From: a virus
Direction: 5' to 3' (one strand)
IMG/VR virus record: IMGVR_UViG_3300010160_001969
Coordinates: 1-23,482 of that record
DNA length: 23,482 nt
Below, piece by piece: positions 1-6,708 of the stretch. Numbering within the stretch: the stretch's first letter is position 1; each line of letters starts with the position of its first letter. The notes beneath the pieces are model-generated. The model saw only the letters and a program-made list of their open reading frames with translations, had not been told where the DNA came from and did not search any database. The translations under genes were made by a program, and so were the position numbers.

Positions 1-153
1 CTCAGTTGGAATTTCTTCATTGATAGTTGCCTCTGCAAGAATGTTCTTCAGAGAAGAAACAGTCTTTAGAGTTTTGCCTTGTTTAAATAAAAGGCCTTGA
101 TTGATAGAACCAAAGTTCTTCAATACGGAGAGTGTGTCATTCGATAATTTCAT
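1..153 (-). CDS. 45: Sliding clamp (DNA polymerase processivity factor), N-terminal part
   Basis: This is the first 51 codons of a T4 gp45-type sliding clamp; the gene runs off the left end of the window. The protein starts MKLSNDTLSVLKNFGSINQG, which closely resembles the start of T4 gp45 (MKLSKDTTALLKNFATINSG). gp45 is a ring-shaped trimer that tethers the phage polymerase to DNA and, in T4, also couples to gp55 to activate late transcription. Its ATG overlaps the TGA of the upstream DUF3310 gene as ATGA, so the two are probably translationally coupled. Its position downstream of gp46/gp47 agrees with T4-like gene order. Only the N-terminus is visible, so completeness cannot be judged. Confidence 0.9.
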   Translation of the reverse strand, partial: MKLSNDTLSVLKNFGSINQGLLFKQGKTLKTVSSLKNILAEATINEEIPTE

Positions 154-425
154 AATTTAGTTTCCTTAGTCAAATCGTGATTATGCAAAGCCATAATACC
201 ATAGTGTAACACTTTTAGCAAATCTTTGCGGTTATAACCATCTTTTTTCCCATATCTTTGGGAATACTTCATAATGTTACCAATGCAAAATCCTTCACCA
301 TGTCCTGAGTCCATGATAAATTCAGTTGCCTGGAACTTGTTCTGTGAATAGTGTTCACCGTAAGTATCATCAATGTAATTTTTTAGCTCATTGATGATAC
401 GGTCTTCACTATACTTGTATTTCAT
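150..425 (-). CDS. DUF3310 family protein
   Basis: A 91-residue protein with the DUF3310 pattern: EFIMDSGHGEGFCIGNIMKY, then SQRYGKKDG, then a Leu-rich helix (DLLKVLHYGIMAL). DUF3310 domains are common in phages; in T7 gp1.7 the domain is part of a nucleotide kinase, but that protein is longer and the activity cannot be assumed here. It is joined by ATGA overlaps both to the glycosyltransferase upstream and to the gp45 clamp downstream, so it lies in the replication operon. A role in nucleotide metabolism is family-level inference. Confidence 0.75.
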   Translation of the reverse strand: MKYKYSEDRIINELKNYIDDTYGEHYSQNKFQATEFIMDSGHGEGFCIGNIMKYSQRYGKKDGYNRKDLLKVLHYGIMALHNHDLTKETKL

Positions 426-1237
426 AATTTGCCTGTATACTGTGCAACAGCAGGCATGTTACCACTAAAGGCATATGTGCCAATGTGTTGAGTTTTCATC
501 CATGGACACAAGTAGATTTTTCCACCCATCTTACGCCACATTTGACAGAACATATAATCTTCTGAAAGATATCGTTCTGAACCACCACCTGTGATACTAT
601 CTTTGGTATCGATAACAGTATCAAAGTAAGCGTGAATGTAACGTGTGCCATCAAAGTTAGCTTGGCCAACATGATCTGGTTTATATTTGATAGATGGATA
701 TTCAACTTCCATTTTCTCAAACACTTCACGTTTTACTAACATGAAACCTGTACCAATTTCCATAACTTCAAGAGGTTCAGTCACTTGGAATTGTGATGTG
801 CCCCTTACAACATTGAAGACGTATTCGCCGACAAGTTGGTCAAGTTCTTTTGGATCCATATCAGGATGTGTGCGAGCAGCAGCTGCAACATTACCCCAAT
901 TGATTGATTTCTTAGGATAAGGCCCGCCAATAACTTCTTTATCTAAAGCAAGAAGTGCTAACACATCTTGTGGATTATAATGAATATCGGAATCGATAAA
1001 CAAAAGGTGTGTATAACCTGAACGGAGAAATTCATCTACAAGGTAGTTTCTCGCTCGTGTTATCAGAGATTCATTGAATAGGAATGAAAACTTAGTTTCA
1101 ACCCCATATTTTGCCATTGTTGTTTGTAAGTCCAACGCTGACTTGACATAAAGACCGTGTGACATGCCACCGTACATAGGTGTGGCAATAAACAGCTTGT
1201 TCTTTTTTAATTCTTCGACTTTAACTTGTATTTCCAT
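422..1237 (-). CDS. Glycosyltransferase, GT-A fold (family 2-like)
   Basis: A 271-residue protein with an N-terminal beta strand (KLFIATPMYGG), a helix-rich region, then LLFIDSDIHYNP with a DxD-type metal and nucleotide-sugar motif at residues 82-84, and later an aromatic-rich acceptor region (YIHAYFDTV, EDYMFCQMW). It should transfer a sugar from a nucleotide donor to an unknown acceptor. There is no signal peptide or membrane helix, so it acts in the cytoplasm. It sits between a terminator on its upstream side (about 1251-1289) and the DUF3310 gene, which it overlaps by ATGA. No clear promoter is visible in the 70-base gap, so read-through or an unrecognised promoter must drive it. It is the only glycosyltransferase in the window, so it could use sugars made by the island at 11-20 kb, though it is distant and this is a guess. 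Phage DNA-base glycosylation is another possibility. Confidence 0.75.
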   Translation of the reverse strand: MEIQVKVEELKKNKLFIATPMYGGMSHGLYVKSALDLQTTMAKYGVETKFSFLFNESLITRARNYLVDEFLRSGYTHLLFIDSDIHYNPQDVLALLALDKEVIGGPYPKKSINWGNVAAAARTHPDMDPKELDQLVGEYVFNVVRGTSQFQVTEPLEVMEIGTGFMLVKREVFEKMEVEYPSIKYKPDHVGQANFDGTRYIHAYFDTVIDTKDSITGGGSERYLSEDYMFCQMWRKMGGKIYLCPWMKTQHIGTYAFSGNMPAVAQYTGKL

Positions 1238-1250
1238 AATGTATCCATAA

Positions 1251-1289
1251 AATAAAAAGGGGGAGTAATATTATATATATCACTCCCCC
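1251..1289 (-). terminator. Rho-independent terminator after the winged-helix gene
   Basis: On the minus strand an 8-bp perfect GC-rich stem, GGGGGAGT (1289-1282) with ACTCCCCC (1266-1259), encloses a 15-nt AT-rich loop and is followed directly by TTTTTATT. This is a textbook intrinsic terminator. It ends the monocistronic transcript of the gene at 1309-1581 before the glycosyltransferase gene. Confidence 0.92.
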
Positions 1290-1308
1290 ATAGACTACCT
1301 AAGATATA

Positions 1309-1581
1309 TTAGGCAAAAGCACGTGTGCCTTGTGTACGCATTGCTTGAATACCAGCAGCGACAATGCGCTTTGTTGGTGTTCCAAGGCGATAGAAAGAAA
1401 CTTTCTCACCACTTTTTGTAACACGGCTGTTCAAGTAGATGGCATTACCATCGTTACGCAACTCATTGATAGTTGCGGATGGGTTTGCAACACCAAAAAC
1501 ACTCTGCATTTTAGTAGGTGTCAATGTGTTATAAGAACCGGATTTTGACAAATATGCCAACACTTTATTTTTTGCACTCAT
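1309..1581 (-). CDS. Small winged-helix-like DNA-binding protein (hypothetical)
   Basis: A 90-residue basic protein. The N-terminal half reads as a helix-turn-helix or winged-helix: a helix (KVLAYLSKSG), TPTKMQSVFGV, then NPSATINELRNDG as the likely recognition helix, followed by a beta wing (AIYLNSRVTK...KVSFYRLG). The C-terminus is basic (MRTQGTRAFA). Similar small HTH proteins occur in T4-like aquatic phages, but the regulated target is unknown. The gene is insulated: a consensus sigma-70 promoter and a leader hairpin lie upstream and a strong terminator lies downstream, so it is a stand-alone and probably strongly expressed early unit. A ribosome site (GGAG) sits 8 bases before ATG. Confidence 0.6.
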   Translation of the reverse strand: MSAKNKVLAYLSKSGSYNTLTPTKMQSVFGVANPSATINELRNDGNAIYLNSRVTKSGEKVSFYRLGTPTKRIVAAGIQAMRTQGTRAFA

Positions 1582-1609
1582 TACGAATACTCCATTTTTA
1601 GTCTCTCAG

Positions 1610-1645
1610 AAAAAAAACATTTGAGAGGAGACTGTTCTCTCAAAT
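1610..1645 (-). terminator. Leader hairpin with U-tract: intrinsic terminator or attenuator
   Basis: On the minus strand ATTTGAGAG (1645-1637) and CTCTCAAAT (1627-1619) form a perfect 9-bp stem with a 9-nt loop, then G and eight T (1617-1610). It starts about where the transcript from the promoter at 1654-1682 should begin and lies before the ATG at 1581. It can terminate read-through from the ATPase gene, but it also sits in the leader of the small HTH gene. The loop segment AGTCTC can pair with a downstream GAGACT, and the 3' stem strand CTCTCA with TGAGAG, so an alternative fold exists. Confidence 0.8.
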
Positions 1646-1653
1646 CAGATTAT

Positions 1654-1682
1654 ATTATAACATAAGCCGCAATAGATGTCAA
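1654..1682 (-). promoter_or_regulatory. Consensus sigma-70 promoter for the winged-helix gene
   Basis: On the minus strand TTGACA (1682-1677), an exact 17-bp spacer, then TATAAT (1659-1654) preceded by TGT, an extended -10. Both hexamers are perfect. The expected start of transcription is about 1646-1647, directly at the base of the leader hairpin. Confidence 0.92.
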
Positions 1683-1706
1683 CACTTATTACGGCAAATG
1701 TTTCAA

Positions 1707-2870
1707 TTAGAAAGGAACTTCGTCACTTGTACCTGTTTCTTCAACAATGGTTACAGGAACGGCATCAAGATTAATACCAGCATCAACTTTGGTGTATAAA
1801 TCAAGGAAAGATGCCTTTGTATCTTCATCGAAGCGATTCAAACAAAGACCAATTGCCTTCATCTTATCACCAAAGATACCGAAAGTTGAAACAATATGCA
1901 CTAAACGGCGAGTGGAAATCACTTCATCACATCCACCGTCAGCGAATGTTTTACGAATGGCATCTGCCCATGTAACAAGTTTCTCAGCAAAATCATCATC
2001 TGCACGGCCGGCAGATTCCAATTCTTTCTTCATGATTTTACGTTCAATGACAACTGGCGGCCATTGTTGTTCATAAGTATTTGGGAATCTTTCGAGGAAG
2101 GCCTCATTCAATACATTAGTAAACATATAACGACCATCATCTGATCCTTTACCTTTAGTGTTTGCAGTAGCAAATACAGTAAATCCTAATGCAGGTGTAA
2201 TCAATTCACCTTTCTTTTTCAGCATGAAAGGTTTACCCTCAAGTACACGTTGCAAAGAAGCAAGATTCTGAGCACCGTAATCGATTTCATCGATACACAA
2301 AACGGCACCTTGACGAGCAGCCGTTGTAACAGGACCGTCACGCCATTCCATATTGCCGTTAATCAATACATAGTTACCAAGTAAATCACCTTCATCAGTT
2401 TCAGGTGTCATAGAAATACAAATGAATTTACGTTTTGCCTTAGCACATGCCTGTTCAATAGACATTGTTTTACCGTTACCAGAATGACCAGTAACAAACA
2501 CAGGAAAGAATTGTTGTGATTTTACAATAGAAACGATATCTTCAAAGTCACCGAATGGTACATAATTTTTGTACGCAGAAGGAACTAAATTAATAGAATC
2601 CAAATCTGTAGCAATATTGGAAATTTTACTTGAAGATTTATCTACATTTTTAATCATAGGTATAACTTGAGCTTGTAAAGCAATTGTTGCAGAAGGAACA
2701 CGATACAGTCCTCGAGCAACTCGGTTTGATTCATCTTTAGTGAACCATTGAGCACTACTAATGCCCATTTTTTGACATAACAGTTTAATTTCCGAACGAC
2801 TCACTTCGGACTTGCCGAGCAATTGCAAATTGGAAATAAACTTTTCACGAACCTCAATACGATTTGACAT
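1707..2870 (-). CDS. cobS: CobS/MoxR-like AAA+ ATPase
   Basis: A 387-residue AAA+ ATPase of the CobS/MoxR type. Residues 1-65 form a small N-terminal region that may bind DNA or a partner. The ATPase core follows, with Walker A GHSGNGKT at 128-135, Walker B LCIDEID at 191-197, a sensor-1-like region FTVFATANTKG and a conserved ERFPN segment. In cobalamin synthesis CobS is the ATPase of the CobNST cobaltochelatase. Phage relatives are often annotated cobS, but no CobN is in this window, and a MoxR-type chaperone role with the vWA protein encoded just upstream is equally possible. It has its own sigma-70 promoter at 2905-2932. The symbol reflects family likeness, not proven function. Confidence 0.85.
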   Translation of the reverse strand: MSNRIEVREKFISNLQLLGKSEVSRSEIKLLCQKMGISSAQWFTKDESNRVARGLYRVPSATIALQAQVIPMIKNVDKSSSKISNIATDLDSINLVPSAYKNYVPFGDFEDIVSIVKSQQFFPVFVTGHSGNGKTMSIEQACAKAKRKFICISMTPETDEGDLLGNYVLINGNMEWRDGPVTTAARQGAVLCIDEIDYGAQNLASLQRVLEGKPFMLKKKGELITPALGFTVFATANTKGKGSDDGRYMFTNVLNEAFLERFPNTYEQQWPPVVIERKIMKKELESAGRADDDFAEKLVTWADAIRKTFADGGCDEVISTRRLVHIVSTFGIFGDKMKAIGLCLNRFDEDTKASFLDLYTKVDAGINLDAVPVTIVEETGTSDEVPF

Positions 2871-2904
2871 AATATAAAACGACCTTTGTTAATCAGATGG
2901 TACC

Positions 2905-2932
2905 ATTATAACACAACTACAACAGAAGTCAA
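2905..2932 (-). promoter_or_regulatory. Sigma-70 promoter for the AAA+ ATPase gene
   Basis: On the minus strand TTGACT (2932-2927), a 16-bp spacer, then TATAAT (2910-2905) preceded by TGT. One base of the -35 departs from consensus. The predicted leader is roughly 25 nt. The -35 lies inside the loop of an inverted repeat at 2919-2944. Confidence 0.85.
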
Positions 2933-2949
2933 GCCCTCTGTTGTTTTTG
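2919..2949 (+). terminator. Inverted repeat between vWA and ATPase genes; plus-strand terminator-like
   Basis: ACAACAGA (2919-2926) and TCTGTTGT (2937-2944) form an 8-bp perfect stem with a 10-base loop; on the plus strand it is followed by a run of T. Read on the minus strand it lies just after the vWA gene stop but lacks a U-tract, so it may be only a weak terminator there. Its loop holds the -35 box of the ATPase promoter. No plus-strand gene is known here. Confidence 0.4.
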
Positions 2950-2957
2950 TGCAACAC

Positions 2958-5219
2958 TTATACAGCAATACCTTGAATAAATTTAGAGACTAAAACACGG
3001 TTCACTTGTTTACCGCGGTTGAATTTCATAAACGCATTTTTCAATTTACTAGATGTAACTTTTCCTTCAATTTCAATTTCTTCTTTATCTACAACAAGAT
3101 TATCACCACCAGCAATCATAAAGAAACTGGTATAATTTTTCTTATGAGAAACAATAAATTTTTCACTTCTGAATTTACTTTGAATTTTCTTGCCAAGGTC
3201 GTAACCATTAATTCGATCCGTGTTTCGAACTTCACGGATTGTAAGCCCATTTTCATTAACATACATTCTTTCAATTGCATGTTTTGCTCGACCCTCAATA
3301 ATATAAAATCCAAATACTTTAGAATGAGTAGTTTTATTGAACCAGCTCAAAACGGTTTCAAATGTAGAACATGACATTTTCGAATCGATTATCTGTTCTT
3401 CATATTGAAACTTCTTGTCACGGATAACCACGTTTACATATGTTGGCCAATATGTTTGATATTCACCTTCATTATCTAAATATGAATTGTTACTATCAGC
3501 ATCACCGTCATGTACAATTATTAGATTGGTAAGATCCAAATTATTAACTTTCTTAAAGTTTAACATTATATCACGGCACACAACAATAGCTTCTGTTAGT
3601 GGTGTATTGGACAAAACTTCACTTTTTGGACGGCTAACTCGATTACCATATCGATTACCAGGGTGAGGGTATGAAAGTTTCAACAAAATCATATTACGCA
3701 AAGCTTTTGTAAACTCAGAGTTTGACATTTTGTGATTCAAATATTCACGCAATTGAACATTAGATAAATTCAAAGAGTTATTAGATGGTCCAAAAGAATT
3801 TCTTTGTGTATCAATGTCAACTGGATATTGCATGTTTCTATCCAAAAACCAAGTACGACTTTCATTAGTAAAACCATAAACATGAAATGGTATATTAACT
3901 TTACGGCAGAACATAGAAAGAATCAAAATCTGTTCAATTGATCCTGGCATATTATCAGTCATAGAACCAGAACAATCAAGCAACAAAATCAATCCATGCG
4001 ATTTACCTTTTGGCACTAACATCACTTTACGAAAAATATTATCATCAAATTGATACGATGAAAGTTTGTTTACATCAATATCACCAGTATCGGACAGTTT
4101 AGATTTACTAAAAGCTTTGGCGGCCTTACGCATTTCAAACTCTTTGGCAAGTAATGAAACATATCGTTCATTCTTATTACGGAAGTCTTTCACAAACTCA
4201 TTAATTTTTGCATAAGTCAAACGACCTTCTTCGATATCTACCATGTAATGTTTACTAATCAATTCTTGCACCCGTTTTGCAGGTGTAATACAATTATGCA
4301 TATTCACTTTTGGTATATTAAGGTAAATATACTCTTTACATTTATTATCCAATAGTATAGTTTCATTGTTTCGGAAGTTGTCATCCGTTTCACAAATTGG
4401 ATCAAAGTCTTCAGGTAAAGAATCTGATTCTGCGGATTGTTTATTGCGATTGATTTTGTTAGAATCATCAGAATCATTATCGGAATCTTCATCAGAATTA
4501 CCATCGGGATCTGATGAAGATTTGGCATCTTGATCTAATTCACCATCATCAGAAGAATCATAATCATCATCTTGTTCATAATCACCGTCAGCATCTTCTT
4601 CAAACAAATCTGAATCAAAATCTTTTTCTAATTCTTTTTGTATTTCAAATTGTTCTTCTTTTGAATATCCATAAATTTCTTCGGTAACACGGAGAGTATC
4701 TTCCCATGTTTCGAGCATTTGAATTTTACTAATTAAACTCCATTCTTTACCCGAAAAAGAAATAGATTGCGTATATTGGCTTTTAGTAAAGATATTTAAT
4801 CGTTCAATGAAAGGAAGTCCATTAATTTCACGGCCAGCAAGACCGAAAAAATCACGGAGATTTAATTCAGTATAAGCTTTACGGAATGATGTTTTGAGTC
4901 CTGGATATTTACGAATTACTTTTTTCTCAATTCGAGCATCTTCAACAACATTTAAAAATGATTTATAGTTTTTGCTTTTGGTAGTATCCACGGCAGCATC
5001 ATGCCAACCTTCCGCAGGTGTGTAAAGAGCATGGCCAACTTCATGACCTCCAAGCAAATCATACATGCAACCAGACATATCTTTCCAGATTGGAAGATAT
5101 AAAATACGATTTTTAGGATCAAATTTGGCAGTTTGAATTTTTTGGTGTTGAATCGTGATATTCTCATTTGCCATTAATTTAGCAAGTTGAGATTTTTGTT
5201 CTACCGTAAAAGTGGTCAT
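2958..5219 (-). CDS. cobT: CobT-like von Willebrand factor A protein with HEVGH motif
   Basis: A 753-residue protein. The N-terminal domain carries GGHEVGHALY with HEVGH at 59-63, and VVEDARIE near 91-98, a gluzincin-like zinc site pattern. A long Asp/Ser/Glu-rich acidic linker follows (about 200-270). A C-terminal vWA domain has the metal-ion-dependent adhesion site DCSGSM at 415-420 (DxSxS) and a later HDGDADS segment. CobT proteins likewise join an acidic linker to a vWA domain and work with the CobS ATPase, which is the next gene here. The pair resembles MoxR-vWA metal-insertion or remodelling chaperones; the substrate is unknown. The ATG has a good ribosome site (AGGAT, 5 bases before the start) and its own promoter at 5247-5274. 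The N-terminal motif makes a peptidase annotation possible but untested. Confidence 0.8.
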   Translation of the reverse strand: MTTFTVEQKSQLAKLMANENITIQHQKIQTAKFDPKNRILYLPIWKDMSGCMYDLLGGHEVGHALYTPAEGWHDAAVDTTKSKNYKSFLNVVEDARIEKKVIRKYPGLKTSFRKAYTELNLRDFFGLAGREINGLPFIERLNIFTKSQYTQSISFSGKEWSLISKIQMLETWEDTLRVTEEIYGYSKEEQFEIQKELEKDFDSDLFEEDADGDYEQDDDYDSSDDGELDQDAKSSSDPDGNSDEDSDNDSDDSNKINRNKQSAESDSLPEDFDPICETDDNFRNNETILLDNKCKEYIYLNIPKVNMHNCITPAKRVQELISKHYMVDIEEGRLTYAKINEFVKDFRNKNERYVSLLAKEFEMRKAAKAFSKSKLSDTGDIDVNKLSSYQFDDNIFRKVMLVPKGKSHGLILLLDCSGSMTDNMPGSIEQILILSMFCRKVNIPFHVYGFTNESRTWFLDRNMQYPVDIDTQRNSFGPSNNSLNLSNVQLREYLNHKMSNSEFTKALRNMILLKLSYPHPGNRYGNRVSRPKSEVLSNTPLTEAIVVCRDIMLNFKKVNNLDLTNLIIVHDGDADSNNSYLDNEGEYQTYWPTYVNVVIRDKKFQYEEQIIDSKMSCSTFETVLSWFNKTTHSKVFGFYIIEGRAKHAIERMYVNENGLTIREVRNTDRINGYDLGKKIQSKFRSEKFIVSHKKNYTSFFMIAGGDNLVVDKEEIEIEGKVTSSKLKNAFMKFNRGKQVNRVLVSKFIQGIAV

Positions 5220-5246
5220 AGATAATCCTAATCAATTTATAGGTCT

Positions 5247-5274
5247 ATTATATCAAAACTGGAGGGTTTGTCAA
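5247..5274 (-). promoter_or_regulatory. Sigma-70 promoter for the vWA gene
   Basis: On the minus strand TTGACA (5274-5269), a 16-bp spacer, then TATAAT (5252-5247) preceded by TGA (extended -10). The predicted start is about 5240, giving a leader of about 20 nt before the ATG at 5219. Confidence 0.9.
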
Positions 5275-5278
5275 GAGC

Positions 5279-5391
5279 CTGTTGTATAAAAACAACAGTT
5301 TGGAAGTCGCATGGGACTTAGGGATGGAGCGGATAACAGGAGTTAAACCTGTCTACCCATTGGGATGGGCTGTCTCGGACTTTCCGCATTT
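5279..5391 (-). ncRNA. Candidate structured RNA with a tRNA-like cloverleaf
   Basis: A consensus promoter at 5398-5426 fires into this non-coding stretch, with the predicted start at about 5391. From 5387 to 5325 the RNA can fold as a 63-nt miniature cloverleaf. The acceptor-like stem is GCGGAAA with TATCCGC (one A-A mismatch), followed by T and an encoded CCA. A tiny D-like hairpin is GTC-CGA-GAC. An anticodon-like arm CCCAT/ATGGG has only a 4-nt loop. A well-formed T-arm, ACAGG/CCTGT, has the 7-nt loop TTTAACT. Two more hairpins follow: AAGTC/GACTT (5319-5304) and CTGTTGT/ACAACAG (5298-5279). The short anticodon-like loop rules out a normal decoding tRNA. No ORF of note lies here. Function is unknown; it may be a tRNA mimic, a tRNA relic or a new phage small RNA. 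Confidence 0.5.
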
Positions 5392-5397
5392 GTGTCT

Positions 5398-5426
5398 ATT
5401 ATAACATTATATATGCACTTTGTCAA
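5398..5426 (-). promoter_or_regulatory. Consensus sigma-70 promoter for the tRNA-like RNA
   Basis: On the minus strand TTGACA (5426-5421), an exact 17-bp spacer, then TATAAT (5403-5398) preceded by TGT. Both hexamers are perfect. The first possible coding gene downstream is 170 bases away and has its own promoter, so this promoter appears dedicated to the RNA. Confidence 0.9.
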
Positions 5427-5430
5427 GCGT

Positions 5431-6708
5431 TTATCGACCAACCGCAGGCAAATATTTATTCTTTGCCTCTGGCCAGGTTAGTGTGGTTAAATCATCATAA
5501 AACAATGTCTCATTATTGTTACGACCTTTTTTGACCAACTGCTTGATACGAGGTTTGGCATGTTTAGTTCTCCAAATCTCAGTCAAGGCTTCTACACTTG
5601 TGTCAAATGATTTAATCAATACATCATCACCAATTCTCTTATTAAGGTAATCAACAGAGTTATCATACAGAGGTGACCAATAAATGCCTCGAGCATGATC
5701 TGTACGAATCAACTCTTTAGGTATGTTCAGTTTACTATACACAAATTGAAGTGAACGATTCTTATGGTCACGTTTATGTGGTTGACCAGAAGCTTTCTTT
5801 GCAGAATACCACTCAAAGTATTTGCGTGTATGTTTTACTTTTAACCAATCACGAATTTGATAACGAGTATTCTTTTCTGGTTCAAATGATACAGAACCTG
5901 CCGTAAAACCCATCTTCTGCCAGTGGTCTAAATTATCATACTGTGATAGACCATCAACCTTGGTTCTACCATATAATGATGTTGTTGTTACTGAAACAAG
6001 TACATCACCATACAATTTCTTCCATAGTTCTTGTACAGGATCAGCAAGACACAACAATGCAAGTAGTTTACCACCAACATAATTAAAACCAAGTGGTTGT
6101 AATGGAACAATCGTAGAACCAATGGCAGTATGGTTAATCATACCGCCTTGTGTCTTCAGTTCTCTAGGCCAACCAATATGATTGTCTCTTGGTGTTAAAT
6201 CAAGGAAGTCGGATGAGATGCAGATAACACCAAGATACTTCTTAGTTACTTTATCACGAATTACAAAGTTAAGGTTACGACCAATGTTAGAATTGTTCTT
6301 CATTGTAGATGAGAAGGTACGAATACAATTCCACAATTCAGGCAATTTTTCTTGCTTACTGGTGTACAACATCTCTGGTTGTAAATTTAGATAGTCTTCA
6401 GGTGTTTCTGGAATCCAGAAGTTTTTCTTGATTCCTTCAATTGCAAGACGTTGACCTTCATCTTCTACTACTCGTTTCTCACCTTCCCATAAGTCATTCA
6501 CAACAACAGATGGATATTTCTCTTGCACCTCACACCACTTTTGATACAGTGTATATTCTTTAACATCCATACCTGATACGAATGTGAGGTCTTTGATAAT
6601 GTTTTCACGCAAGGCCTCATCGGTTAGAATAGCGGGTTGTACTAGTTGTGCAGACCACTTTTGCCACTGTGTTTCAACATCATCTTTAGGATCAAATGCG
6701 TAAGCCAT
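5431..6708 (-). CDS. DUF4338 / DruA-like protein
   Basis: A 425-residue protein with the DUF4338 pattern in its centre (about residues 145-265): RNLNFVIRD, YLGVICISSDFLDLTPRD, HIGWPREL, then FNYVGGKLLALLCL and VLVSVTTTSLYGR. DUF4338 is the family of DruA, the core protein of the Druantia anti-phage system. The N-terminal third (to about 140) is helical and unassigned; the C-terminal third is basic (HKRDHKNRS, KPRIKQLVKKGRNN), fitting nucleic-acid binding. Its ATG overlaps the deformylase stop (TAATG), so it is in the gp47-gp46-deformylase operon. DruA's biochemistry is not settled in my knowledge, so no activity is claimed. It might be phage-borne defence against competitors or a housekeeping nucleic-acid protein. 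Confidence 0.7.
   Translation of the reverse strand: MAYAFDPKDDVETQWQKWSAQLVQPAILTDEALRENIIKDLTFVSGMDVKEYTLYQKWCEVQEKYPSVVVNDLWEGEKRVVEDEGQRLAIEGIKKNFWIPETPEDYLNLQPEMLYTSKQEKLPELWNCIRTFSSTMKNNSNIGRNLNFVIRDKVTKKYLGVICISSDFLDLTPRDNHIGWPRELKTQGGMINHTAIGSTIVPLQPLGFNYVGGKLLALLCLADPVQELWKKLYGDVLVSVTTTSLYGRTKVDGLSQYDNLDHWQKMGFTAGSVSFEPEKNTRYQIRDWLKVKHTRKYFEWYSAKKASGQPHKRDHKNRSLQFVYSKLNIPKELIRTDHARGIYWSPLYDNSVDYLNKRIGDDVLIKSFDTSVEALTEIWRTKHAKPRIKQLVKKGRNNNETLFYDDLTTLTWPEAKNKYLPAVGR

Noticed and set aside
1238-1250. A promoter for the glycosyltransferase gene
   Set aside because: The short AT-rich stretch after the terminator contains no credible -35/-10 pair or late element.
3006-3374. A 122-codon plus-strand reading frame opposite the vWA gene
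   Set aside because: Phe/Asn-rich composition typical of the antisense of an AT-rich gene; no motif and no start signal.
5325-5387. A functional decoding tRNA
   Set aside because: The anticodon-like stem has only a 4-nt loop and the D-like arm three base pairs; no real anticodon can be placed.
5375-5387. RNase P RNA, because GGAAAGTCCG resembles its conserved region CR-I
   Set aside because: The element is far too short and no partner for the conserved core (such as ACAGAA or the AGGGTGA region) is present; a chance match is likely.
5449-5456. Minus-strand AATAAATA as a T4 late promoter
   Set aside because: It lies inside the end of the DruA-like coding region; a 7 of 8 match is expected by chance in AT-rich DNA and no late gene follows.
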